A DNA stretch of 64,000 nucleotides from Neolewinella agarilytica. GTDB taxonomy: Bacteria > Bacteroidota > Bacteroidia > Chitinophagales > Saprospiraceae. The notes beneath the pieces were generated by a model. It was not told where the DNA came from and did not search any database. It saw nothing but the letters and a program-made list of their open reading frames with translations. Made by a program: the position numbers and the translations under genes. The stretch is taken from the NCBI RefSeq assembly GCF_900110645.1, contig NZ_FOFB01000001.1, forward strand, positions 186,001 through 250,000, read 5' to 3'. Positions 35,800 to 43,516 of this stretch are shown here, piece after piece; the first letter of the stretch is position 1; each line of letters starts with the position of its first letter.

Positions 35800-37194
35800 T
35801 CAATAAAACAGCCCCGCAATCGCCCCGGTCATCAAACAGGCAGCGGTTCCCCCCAACAGGGCGATCATGCCCAGATCCGTCAGGTTTTTGCGCTGTCCCG
35901 GAGCAATAGCCCCGATACCCCCCACCTGAATACCGATGCTGGCAAAGTTGGCAAATCCACAGAGTGCATAAGCTGCAATGAGTACACTTTTTGGCGAAAG
36001 GGAAATTCCTTCCGTTGCCTGAACCACCCGGAAGGTATCATAGGCAACAAACTCGTTAATAACCGTCTTCAGGCCAAGCAACTGACCAATTACGGTAATA
36101 TCCTGCCCGGGGACACCAATGATCCAGGCAACGGGTGCAAAACAAAGCGCCAGTAAATAGGTGAAGCTGAAACCATCAAACCGGCCACCGGTAGAAGCTT
36201 TGATGGCTTCGTTCCAGTCACCAGCGTCAGGGTTAAGGTAAATGGCAAGACCATTCACAAGGTCAGTACCCGTCAGAAAAATCTCATTGAGCATGAAGAT
36301 CAGGGCCGTAAAAACGAGGAGCATGGCGCCAACGTTTACGGCCAGCTTCAGGCCATCCGTAGTACCCCGGCTAATGGCGTCCAGAAGGTTATTGCTGTCA
36401 TCGGCCGCCATGGTGAGGCGGGTGTCTTTTTTAGGCGTAATGGCTTCGTGGGTGTCTCCCTCCATTGCTCCGCCGGTAACTTCGGCCAGGGCTTCCGGTG
36501 TTTCCGGAAGCAGGATCTTCGCGCAAACGATGGCGGCTGGTGCGGAGATCATACTGGCCGTCAGCAGGTGCTTCGCGAAAAATTGCTGGGCCACGGGGTC
36601 AGAGCCCCCCAGAAAGCCTACGTAGGCCACAAAGACACTGCCCGCAATGGTGGCCATACCCCCCACCATAACACAAAGTAGCTCCGAAGGCGTCATCTTT
36701 TCCAGGTAGGGTTTAACGACCAGCGGGGCTTCCGTTTGCCCGATAAAAACGTTGGCGGCGGCGGCCAGGCTTTCCGGGCCGCTCAGGCCCATCGCTTTAC
36801 TCAGCAGCCAGGCCAGCCCGTAGACGACCTTCTGCAAAATCCCGAGGTAATACAGGATGGCAGAAAGGGCCGAGAAGAATACCACCGTAGGCAATACCTG
36901 AAAGGCAAAGATGTAGCCGAAGCTGTCCATATCGTTCACGATGCTGCCAAAAAGAAACTCGGAGCCAGCAGCCGTAAACTCAAGCGTTTTACGAAAACCC
37001 GTAGCGATGTAGTCGAATATGACGCTTACCCCCTTCACTTTAAGGATCAGAATAGCCAACACGAATTGCATGGCCACGCCAATGCCCACCAGCTTCCAGT
37101 CAACCGCTTTGCGGTTGCGGCTAAAGAGGTAGCACACCCCAATCATGACAGAAAGACCGAGTAAACAGCGGAAAAGATCGTAGGCGAAATTCAT
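35800..37194 (-). CDS. Concentrative nucleoside transporter (NupC/CNT family)
   Basis: A 464-residue sodium- or proton-coupled nucleoside importer with about ten membrane helices. The family signatures are present: GQTEAPLVVKPYL (the nucleoside-binding Gln-Thr-Glu), then a second hairpin region and GFANFASIGIQVGGIGAIAP with the conserved Asn/Ser near the C-terminus. It is divergent from uridine kinase, so import and first phosphorylation of nucleosides are linked. The ~110-residue insertion between helices (residues ~255-295, LPETPEALAEVTGG...) is hydrophilic. Confidence 0.93.
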   Translation of the reverse strand: MNFAYDLFRCLLGLSVMIGVCYLFSRNRKAVDWKLVGIGVAMQFVLAILILKVKGVSVIFDYIATGFRKTLEFTAAGSEFLFGSIVNDMDSFGYIFAFQVLPTVVFFSALSAILYYLGILQKVVYGLAWLLSKAMGLSGPESLAAAANVFIGQTEAPLVVKPYLEKMTPSELLCVMVGGMATIAGSVFVAYVGFLGGSDPVAQQFFAKHLLTASMISAPAAIVCAKILLPETPEALAEVTGGAMEGDTHEAITPKKDTRLTMAADDSNNLLDAISRGTTDGLKLAVNVGAMLLVFTALIFMLNEIFLTGTDLVNGLAIYLNPDAGDWNEAIKASTGGRFDGFSFTYLLALCFAPVAWIIGVPGQDITVIGQLLGLKTVINEFVAYDTFRVVQATEGISLSPKSVLIAAYALCGFANFASIGIQVGGIGAIAPGQRKNLTDLGMIALLGGTAACLMTGAIAGLFY

Positions 37195-37233
37195 GGTTTG
37201 GCTTGGGTACGGCGCAATATAGGCTGATTGAAG

Positions 37234-37306
37234 GAGAGAATGGAAGGATTAAGGGAATGAATGAAAGAATGGAGCAATGATGAAGGTGGAATGAGAGAAT
37301 AACCCG
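37234..37306. repeat. Degenerate GAATG-type short tandem array
   Basis: Repeated 7-8-nt units based on GAATGRA/GGAATGA fill most of the gap between the nucleoside transporter and uridine kinase starts. They are related to the arrays flanking the four-helix-bundle cassette near 48.3 and 48.9 kb. Confidence 0.6.
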
Positions 37307-37315
37307 GCATTCTTC

Positions 37316-37323
37316 TATCTTCG
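37316..37323 (+). promoter_or_regulatory. Putative -7 promoter element, leaderless type
   Basis: TATCTTCG, followed by CGCC and then the ATG of uridine kinase. Transcription would start at or within a few bases of the start codon. Confidence 0.55.
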
Positions 37324-37327
37324 CGCC

Positions 37328-37942
37328 ATGCAGAAACCTTTCCTTATTGGCATCACCGGAGGCTCCGGTTCCGGCAAGACTACTTTCATCCGTCAGTTAC
37401 GGGATGGGCTCAATGACGATCAGGTCTGCTACCTGAGTATGGACGATTACTACGTACCCAGGGAACAGCAGAAAGTAGATGACGAGGGTGTTCATAATTT
37501 TGATCGCCCGAAGTCTATTTACCGCGACGAATTCGTCCGGGATCTCAAAAAGCTCTGCAAGGGAAAAACTGTCACCCGACAGGAGTACGTCTTTAACAAC
37601 GAACTGGCGGAGCCCCGGATGCTGGTTTTCAAACCAGCGCCCGTCATCATCGTGGAGGGTTTGTTCGTCTTCCATTACAAAGAACTCCGTAAGATGCTCG
37701 ACCTGCGCATCTTCCTGCACGCCAAGGACAATCTGAAGGTCGTCCGCCGCATCAAGCGCGACCGTGTAGAACGCAATTACCCGCTGGAAGACGTCCTCTA
37801 CCGCTACGAACACCACGTGCTACCTGCCTTCGAAAAATACGTTGAGCCATACAAAGAGAAGGCCGATATCATCGTGAATAACAATACAGACTTCAATATG
37901 GGGCTGCAGGTGGTACGGGCTTTTGTGGAGGGGAAGGTTTGA
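37328..37942 (+). CDS. udk: Uridine kinase
   Basis: A 204-residue P-loop kinase phosphorylating uridine and cytidine for pyrimidine salvage. Walker A is GITGGSGSGKTT at residues 8-19, followed by the conserved YLSMDDYYVPR substrate motif, the NFDRPKSI segment, and VIIVEGLFVFH (Walker B). Length is standard. It is divergent from the nucleoside transporter. Confidence 0.93.
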   Translation: MQKPFLIGITGGSGSGKTTFIRQLRDGLNDDQVCYLSMDDYYVPREQQKVDDEGVHNFDRPKSIYRDEFVRDLKKLCKGKTVTRQEYVFNNELAEPRMLVFKPAPVIIVEGLFVFHYKELRKMLDLRIFLHAKDNLKVVRRIKRDRVERNYPLEDVLYRYEHHVLPAFEKYVEPYKEKADIIVNNNTDFNMGLQVVRAFVEGKV

Positions 37943-37957
37943 TTGATCAGGGTAATC

Positions 37958-38066
37958 GCAAGCTCCCACCTACACGCTTGAAGGTCCAATGAATAGTGGC
38001 AGACAAACCTCGAAGCGTCCCGCAGTATTGCGGGACCTTCAAAAGTTTACTCTTTTCCGAGCTTGC
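37958..38066. repeat. Nested palindromic intergenic element
   Basis: Outer arms GCAAGCTC / GAGCTTGC (37958-37965, 38059-38066), middle arms TTGAAGGTCC / GGACCTTCAA (37978-37987, 38033-38042), and an inner hairpin GTCCCGCA-GTAT-TGCGGGAC (38017-38036). The inner block is homologous, in inverted orientation, to the element at 40588-40627. Non-coding. Confidence 0.7.
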
Positions 38067-38151
38067 AATAGCCCTGTTTAATTGATCCGGTTATCGGATT
38101 ACTTCCCAAGTTGATAAAAGACGGAGCTCACCGCTTCGACTAAAGAGAGCG

Positions 38152-38496
38152 TCAGGGTGGCCATCCATGCCCGCCCACCTTCACGTAGTGTTCAAAAGAA
38201 ACACAATCGATGACAGACATATCGGCGGTAGAGTGATAGTCAACGGCGCGGGCCATGTCGAGGTAATAGCAGGCTTCTCCGGCTTTCACGACGAGGGAGT
38301 CGCCATTCCAGATAGCTTCGTCAACGGAGGGAAGGATGGGCTTTTGCCCGGCCATCAGGTGGTAATCGTCTCCTGCGGCCGAGTACTCCAGGCGTAGGAA
38401 CCAGTTGACGGTGTAGGACTGTTTTTTGCCGCTGCACGCAGGGAGCAAAGTAAGGATGAAGAGCAATGCGGAGAATAGCGTAAGGCTTTGCTTCAT
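38152..38496 (-). CDS. Small hypothetical lipoprotein
   Basis: 114 residues with a clear lipoprotein signal (LLFILTLLPACSGKK). The mature part (~90 residues) has a YTVNWFLRLEYSAAG start and contains two cysteines (EACYY, VIDCVS), with no recognised family. The ATG overlaps the stop of the esterase gene (TAATG), so translation is coupled; an alternative in-frame ATG 36 bp upstream lies inside the esterase and is rejected. Confidence 0.7.
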   Translation of the reverse strand: MKQSLTLFSALLFILTLLPACSGKKQSYTVNWFLRLEYSAAGDDYHLMAGQKPILPSVDEAIWNGDSLVVKAGEACYYLDMARAVDYHSTADMSVIDCVSFEHYVKVGGHGWPP

Positions 38497-39215
38497 TATT
38501 CCGGTTTTGGGCGTTTCTGGGCGAGCATCCATTTGTACAGTTCAGGATCAGCGTAAGCTTTCTCCCAGGCGTTGTGCCCTACCCCTTCGTAAAGGGTAAG
38601 TTTTGGCTTTGGGTTCATTTTTTTCCGGCGGAGGTTCTCGATCATATCGACGGATTCGGAGGGATGGATGAGGTCGTCATCCGTGCCATGAAAAGCCCAG
38701 ATCGGGAGGTTTTCCGGGATCCAGATATCGTAGCTGCGAGGCACGGCGCCACAAACGGGCGCCAGGGCAGCAAAGCGTTCCGGCTCATGCATCGCCAGCA
38801 TCCAGGCGGCGAAGCCGCCACGGCTCAAACCCGTGAGGTAGACCCGGTCCTGATCTATCCGCGGACTAAGCATGAAGTGATCGAGCAATTGGCTCAGGGC
38901 AACGTTATCCCAGAATCCGCGCGTAAACCGGTTCTGCGGAGCAAGCGTGATGAACGGAAACTGCCGGCCTTCGGCAATGTGCCTCGGCAGTCCGTTCTTC
39001 TTGACTTTCTCCAGATCATGTCCGCCCTCTCCTCCGCCATGAAGGAATAAGACCAGTGGCCATTTCTCCTGATTATTGTTGAAGCCTTCGGGGACGTTAA
39101 GCAGATAAAAAATAGTGTCCTTTCCGAGAACATAGCTCCCCTCCGTGAACTGAGCGGAGAGCTGAGTTAAGAAGGTGAGGAGAAAGAAGAAAATTACGGT
39201 AAAAAGTTTTTTCAT
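38496..39215 (-). CDS. Secreted alpha/beta-hydrolase (dienelactone hydrolase / PHB-depolymerase-like)
   Basis: A 239-residue esterase with signal peptide FTVIFFFLLTFLTQLSAQ. Motifs: the oxyanion-hole HGGGEGG early, nucleophile Ser in LTGLSRGGFAAW, the Asp in AFHGTDDDLIHP, and the catalytic His in GVGHNAWEKAY. This is the layout of the LpqC/feruloyl-esterase-like branch. It is coupled with a small lipoprotein gene downstream. Confidence 0.9.
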   Translation of the reverse strand: MKKLFTVIFFFLLTFLTQLSAQFTEGSYVLGKDTIFYLLNVPEGFNNNQEKWPLVLFLHGGGEGGHDLEKVKKNGLPRHIAEGRQFPFITLAPQNRFTRGFWDNVALSQLLDHFMLSPRIDQDRVYLTGLSRGGFAAWMLAMHEPERFAALAPVCGAVPRSYDIWIPENLPIWAFHGTDDDLIHPSESVDMIENLRRKKMNPKPKLTLYEGVGHNAWEKAYADPELYKWMLAQKRPKPE

Positions 39216-39415
39216 TGTAATAGCTGACGCTGCGTTTAAAAGGAAGAACAGGCTAAAAGTACTGCCGAATAAGCTGGTTTGCTCACTTAGTTTATTAATG
39301 ATCGTTGTTGAGTCGTCTAACGAATCCTTTTTTCGGTAAGCCCGCGAAGTTGGTTATCAGGAAAAGTTAGTCCGACGATTTCCGCCACGGTATTCTCTCC
39401 TAAAAGCAGACCACC

Positions 39416-39423
39416 TATCTTTG
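39416..39423 (+). promoter_or_regulatory. Putative -7 promoter element, leaderless type
   Basis: TATCTTTG, then TGACC, then the ATG of the HU-SPOR gene. It overlaps the alternative GTG start, which is therefore unlikely. Confidence 0.55.
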
Positions 39424-39428
39424 TGACC

Positions 39429-40568
39429 ATGTCCAAGCAAATCACCGATATCATCCGGGGCATCCTCATGGAGGAAGATCAGGTCTGCCTGCCAGGCATC
39501 GGCACCCTGCGGCTAACGCCGCAGCCGGCGCTGATCAGCCCGATTGAAGGCAAGGCCACTCCGCCGTCCGAGCAGGTCAGTTTTAATGCTAATCTCGTGC
39601 TTGATGACGGACGAATCCTGCGAGGCCTTACCGAGTCTACGGCACTGGACCGCACGGCCGCACAGGCAGAATTGGCGGCTTTCCTGGAGCAAACAAAGGA
39701 GAACCTTGACGCCGGACGCTCGGTAACGCTGGAAGGTATTGGCCGGCTGTTTCGTCATTTTGACGGGCAACTTCGCTTCACGGCCGGAGGAGACAACTTC
39801 AGCAAGGCGTCCTTCGGATTACCGGCGGTGGACATTCGCCCGATCGCCCGAACGGAGAAAAGAGCCGCTACGTCAGACCCCATGCTGGGCACTCCCCTTG
39901 CTGCCTCAACGGACACTGCACCTGCGTCCGCGCCGCAAAAGAAAGCTCCCGGAGGCATTCTCTATGATCCCGAATTGCGTAAAATTCTTTGGTACGTGGC
40001 CGCCTTTCTGGGGTCCATCGCCCTGCTTTGCCTGCTCTACTTGCTGGGCACCACCATTGCCTCGGCCCTGAATGACGAGCCCACTCCGATCGTCCAGACA
40101 GACGAAGGGCCTGCTCCGCAGCCCCCCATTATCCGTAAGCCATTACCGCCGGTGGACGCCGGACGGGTCGTCCCGGATGACCCTCCACGCCTGCGGCAAA
40201 CAGACAGCGAAGACAAACCCGACCGCAGCTATCAGCAAACCGAGCCTGCCGCCCAAAACAACACCGATCAAACCACTACGACGACGCCCACTCCTGCCCG
40301 ATCATCAACGAGCAGTAGCAGCAATGTTGCCCTGATCGCCACGGGCCTGTACGGCAGCAGCCGGAACGTGGAAAAGAACATTGCCCGCATCAAAGCCGCA
40401 GGTTACGATGCCTTCTCCTCACCCGACGGGCGCTATACCCGCGTCGGCGTTCGTCTGGAATACCAGACGGAAGAAGAGCGGTTCAACGCCCTGAACCGTA
40501 TCCGGCGATTATTCTCAGAAGATGCCTTTGTGTGGGAATTGAACGGAGAGCGGATGTCCGTGCAGTAG
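39429..40568 (+). CDS. HU-CCDC81-like domain, membrane-anchored SPOR protein
   Basis: About 379 residues. Residues ~1-125 hold an HU-like/CCDC81-type fold (EDQVCLPGIGTLRLTPQPAL ... VSFNANLVLDDG), seen in Bacteroidota envelope proteins. A transmembrane helix follows at ~180-205 (WYVAAFLGSIALLCLLYLLG), then a Pro/Thr-rich periplasmic linker and a C-terminal SPOR domain (~298-379, NVALIATGLYGSSRNVEKNI), which binds denuded peptidoglycan at division sites. It probably links DNA- or protein-binding in the cytosol with the septum. An exact bipartite motif encodes its APASAP linker. Confidence 0.85.
   Translation: MSKQITDIIRGILMEEDQVCLPGIGTLRLTPQPALISPIEGKATPPSEQVSFNANLVLDDGRILRGLTESTALDRTAAQAELAAFLEQTKENLDAGRSVTLEGIGRLFRHFDGQLRFTAGGDNFSKASFGLPAVDIRPIARTEKRAATSDPMLGTPLAASTDTAPASAPQKKAPGGILYDPELRKILWYVAAFLGSIALLCLLYLLGTTIASALNDEPTPIVQTDEGPAPQPPIIRKPLPPVDAGRVVPDDPPRLRQTDSEDKPDRSYQQTEPAAQNNTDQTTTTTPTPARSSTSSSSNVALIATGLYGSSRNVEKNIARIKAAGYDAFSSPDGRYTRVGVRLEYQTEEERFNALNRIRRLFSEDAFVWELNGERMSVQ
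39918..39934 (+). repeat. Bipartite motif GCACCTGCG-N3-GCGCC (coding copy)
   Basis: Exact match, N3 = TCC. It encodes Ala-Pro-Ala-Ser-Ala-Pro in the cytoplasmic linker of the HU-SPOR protein. Confidence 0.8.
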
Positions 40569-40587
40569 GCGGATTAGCCAGCCCGGA

Positions 40588-40627
40588 CGCTTAAAGGTCC
40601 CACAGTATTGCGGGACGCTTCGAGGTC
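40588..40627 (+). repeat. REP-like element, second copy
   Basis: GGTCCCACAGTATTGCGGGAC followed by GCTTCGAGGTCC. It matches the inner part of the element at 38005-38044 on the opposite strand with few changes. It lies between the converging HU-SPOR and MORN-caspase genes. Confidence 0.6.
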
Positions 40628-40639
40628 CTTAGACCTTTC

Positions 40640-42316
40640 CTACCGTTTCCCCCGAATCACCGATACCGGCATCAGATCATCATAGGTTCCCGTGAGGGTT
40701 GGCGTCTGAATGTTGCCGGTGTAACGGCGGACCTCGCGGTGGACGAAGCTGAAGAGTTCCTGAATGGAAACGAGCTGATCGCCATTATCGTCGGCTTCGC
40801 CCTTCATACCCCGGATGAGGTAATGGCTAAAGATGCCGCTACGCAGGCCGCCATCTTCGAGGCTGATTTCCTCTCCTTTGCTGGACAGCAACAGTGCCGT
40901 GGACGCCTGGGCATTATTGAGGGCATTGTAGTAAGCATTGAGTGCGGCATCCGCACCGCCACCACTTTTGCCAGCGAAGGCGATGTCCTGGCTGCTGGTG
41001 CGACCACCGAGGCTGCCGCTATGGCAGGCATCTGCGATGACGAGCTTGTGCTTCGCGCGGCTGGCCAGTAGCTGATCTCTAAGCTGGTAGTGCTCCAGGC
41101 GATTGGTGTATCCATCATAATCGACGGGAAGGAAGGCGCCGGGGAGTCCGTGCCCACTGAAGTAAAAGAGGATAACATCATTTTCATCAGCCCGCTGGTA
41201 TACTTCGCGCATTGCCATGATGATGTTGCGGTGGGTTGCATCTTCGTCGATCAGGACACGAACCTGCTCGTCGGGCAGCGCACCTCCTTCCACGCTTTTG
41301 AGGAAAGAGAAGAGGTGATAGGCGTCATCGTCCGTGTAGCGCAGTGTTCGCATGTGGGTATAGCGGGCGGCGCCTACGACGACGGCCCAGACCTTTACAG
41401 CGGGGTCATAATCTACGGAGATTTCCTGCGCCGGGCGCCCCGTTGCGGTAAACAGGCGGCGGAACAAGCGGCCATTTCGCCAGAGGCCACCGTGCATCTG
41501 GCCGTCGGCGTAATACATGATACCCAGCCCGTCGGGCTGGTGGCTGGCGAAGGAACCATGATAAGTATTTCCGTTCGTGAAGGCAACGGTTCCGTTGCCG
41601 GAGGGTAATCCGGACTGGATCATACCGTAGAAGGTTGTCCCGTCCGGAAAGCGGTATTTACCCGGTCCGTCGGGGCAACCAGCACTGCAGTCGGCCACGG
41701 TGTTAGGGTTACCCTGAAAGCCGATGCTCGACCAGTCCGCCTGGAAGTTATCGTCTTCCCAGGTGCCGGCGATTTCTGTGCCGTCTTCGAGAATTTGCTT
41801 CCCTTGCCCGTGGCGAAGGTTATTCATCCATTCCCCGGTGTAGCGGTCACCGTTGACGTATTCCATCGTTCCCTGCCCCGTAATTTGCGTGCCGACCATC
41901 TCCCCCCGGTACAGATCGCCGTTGGCAAATTTGAACTCTGCCTGCCCCTGAATTTTGTCAAAAACCCAGGTAGCTTTTAGTTTATTCGCATTCTTGAAAG
42001 TAATCGTCCCGCCGCCATGCCGCTTACCGTTGTGCCATTTGCCGAAATAACTGGTACCATCGGCTTCGGTCATCCGTCCTTTGCCTTCCTGCAGGGAGTT
42101 TAACCAGTTACCGACATAAAGTCCGCCGCCGGGGAATTTGAGCAGGCCAAAGCCCGTAAACTTCCCTCGCTTAAAATCACCACTGTAAACCGCTCCGTCC
42201 GGGAAGCGGAAGTCTCCTTTTCCGTTGAGGCAATCGCCTTTAATGCATTGTCCTTGCTGAGCGGACAACATAAATGAGAAGAACAGCAAGCTGAAGCAGG
42301 TGAGAAAACGTGTCAT
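40640..42316 (-). CDS. MORN-repeat / caspase-like (C14) protease
   Basis: A 558-residue secreted protein. Signal peptide LLFFSFMLSAQ. Residues ~30-285 are MORN repeats (DGAVYSGDFKRGKFTGFG, NGDRYTGEWMNNLRHGQGKQ, DGTTFYGMIQSGLPSGNG), with one break near 190-210 where a Cys pair occurs. Residues ~305-545 are a caspase-family domain with catalytic His389 in FYFSGHG and Cys431 in ADACHSGS. MORN repeats usually bind lipids or act as scaffolds; here they may place a protease at the envelope. Other caspases of this type cut after basic or acidic residues; the target is unknown. Confidence 0.9.
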   Translation of the reverse strand: MTRFLTCFSLLFFSFMLSAQQGQCIKGDCLNGKGDFRFPDGAVYSGDFKRGKFTGFGLLKFPGGGLYVGNWLNSLQEGKGRMTEADGTSYFGKWHNGKRHGGGTITFKNANKLKATWVFDKIQGQAEFKFANGDLYRGEMVGTQITGQGTMEYVNGDRYTGEWMNNLRHGQGKQILEDGTEIAGTWEDDNFQADWSSIGFQGNPNTVADCSAGCPDGPGKYRFPDGTTFYGMIQSGLPSGNGTVAFTNGNTYHGSFASHQPDGLGIMYYADGQMHGGLWRNGRLFRRLFTATGRPAQEISVDYDPAVKVWAVVVGAARYTHMRTLRYTDDDAYHLFSFLKSVEGGALPDEQVRVLIDEDATHRNIIMAMREVYQRADENDVILFYFSGHGLPGAFLPVDYDGYTNRLEHYQLRDQLLASRAKHKLVIADACHSGSLGGRTSSQDIAFAGKSGGGADAALNAYYNALNNAQASTALLLSSKGEEISLEDGGLRSGIFSHYLIRGMKGEADDNGDQLVSIQELFSFVHREVRRYTGNIQTPTLTGTYDDLMPVSVIRGKR

Positions 42317-42467
42317 CGGTTCGGGATTAGAATATGGTCTTTGGTTAAATCGGTATTTATTAAGCAGCTAAAGATGACGAAAAATTGTGTAGCTAAATCT
42401 TAAGGTTTTTAGAAGTTGAGGGAGCGGTGGCAAATAAGCGGTTAGCGGCGGGATGATGGCGAATTTA

Positions 42468-42486
42468 GGCGCGGTCGCAGGTGCAA
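42468..42486 (-). repeat. Bipartite motif TTGCACCTGCG-N3-GCGCC
   Basis: Exact 19-bp match on the minus strand, N3 = ACC, in the 206-bp gap upstream of the MORN-caspase gene. Confidence 0.85.
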
Positions 42487-42522
42487 GGGGGGATTTTTTC
42501 AGCAAAGAGATGCCATGCCGCC

Positions 42523-43143
42523 CTACATATTCAACTGCTTCTTCACCGCATTGAGATCAGAATAGCCGACGTCCGAGAAAGTAAGCCCGGTGATGTTGAT
42601 AACAGCGTCCTCCGGATTGGCCAACAAATTTTTCTCGTAAGAGATATTAACGTCAGTGGCTTCGGCCGTTCCGGCGGCAGTGGAAGGATCGCTCAGGTCA
42701 AGCGTACCGGACAATTGGGCATCGGGCTGTTTAGCGCGCAAATTCGGGTCAAAACTGAAGAAGCCCGTCATGCGGTCTCCATCATTTTTTGCCAACTTCA
42801 GTTGCGCCGTCACCTTTTCCAGTTCAAAACTGTCTCCGTCGTAGTAAAGCTGGATGGATTCAGAGCCCTTCTCCAGTTTCTTTTTGAAGGTGATGATGGC
42901 CGTTCGTTTTCCACTATTCTTGTGGCGGGAGACGATGCCCGAAGCCTTGGTATAAGCCCAGGCCACCCCGTTAATTTCACAGAGTTTTGTTCCCTGATTA
43001 ACGTTTTGAGGCAGAGTTTTCGACATTGCGACTTCAGGGGTAAGGGTGGTTTCTTCCACAACTTCTGCAGTGGCTTCCGAATCTCCGCCACAGGCAACGA
43101 AGGAGAAAAAACTCAGAAGAATAATAAATCGGAACATGGTCAT
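42523..43143 (-). CDS. Hypothetical lipoprotein
   Basis: 206 residues. Lipoprotein signal FIILLSFFSFVACGGDS. The mature part begins with an acidic low-complexity stretch, then an antiparallel-strand pattern (LCEINGVAWAYTKASGIVSR, AIITFKKKLEKGSESIQLYY, KMTGFFSFDPNL) like the DUF6252-type beta-sheet lipoproteins of Bacteroidota. The family assignment is weak. Two ATGs six bases apart could start it. A 7-bp palindrome sits 10 bp upstream of the first ATG. Confidence 0.75.
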   Translation of the reverse strand: MTMFRFIILLSFFSFVACGGDSEATAEVVEETTLTPEVAMSKTLPQNVNQGTKLCEINGVAWAYTKASGIVSRHKNSGKRTAIITFKKKLEKGSESIQLYYDGDSFELEKVTAQLKLAKNDGDRMTGFFSFDPNLRAKQPDAQLSGTLDLSDPSTAAGTAEATDVNISYEKNLLANPEDAVINITGLTFSDVGYSDLNAVKKQLNM

Positions 43144-43152
43144 AGTTTTTCG

Positions 43153-43168
43153 CCGATCATTTGATCGG
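43153..43168. promoter_or_regulatory. Palindrome upstream of lipoprotein gene
   Basis: CCGATCA-TT-TGATCGG is a perfect 7-bp inverted repeat, 10 bp upstream of the lipoprotein ATG. It could be an operator; no regulator is adjacent. Confidence 0.35.
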
Positions 43169-43300
43169 TACTCAGGCCTTTATGGCCGAAAGAGACGGCG
43201 CGTTACGGATTGGGCTATTTTGCACTCTAATTGCCCCTTGCGCCCGCGCCCGCAATAAAACAAGGATTGCTGCGAACCACCACCGCCACTACTACCTTAC

Positions 43301-43462
43301 TAGGACAAACGTCTTAGATCAAAAGACGTAGTTAAGTAGATGACCTTTGCCCAGCACGAACGTAGTGAGCTGTCACTTGCGGTAGCAAATCAAGAATCAA
43401 GAATCAAGAATCGCCAATCGCTATTCAAAAACGCAGTAAACGAAGTTTGCTGCGTTTGCCCC
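43301..43462 (-). mobile_element. MITE, older copy
   Basis: 162 bp, non-coding, homologous in opposite orientation to the element at 62586-62748. About 108 bp of the right part is ~90% alike (ACGAACGTAGTGAGCTGTCA, then CTTGCGGTAGCAAATCAAGA). The ends, AGGACAAACG on the left and CGTTTGCCCC on the right, keep imperfect inverted repeats. Flanks ACTACCTTAC and ATCTCCTTAC agree at 7 of 10 positions, as an eroded target duplication would. It contains a (AATCAAG)n run and sits ~55 bp upstream of glgE. Confidence 0.7.
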
Positions 43463-43516
43463 ATCTCCTTACATCTTTTTACTTAATTTCGCACTTCTCA
43501 AATCCACGACCACACT

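Noticed and set aside
43238-43253. Further copy of the bipartite motif upstream of a lipoprotein gene
   Set aside because: TTGCGCCCGCG-CCC-GC has two core changes and lacks the last three bases; too weak to count.
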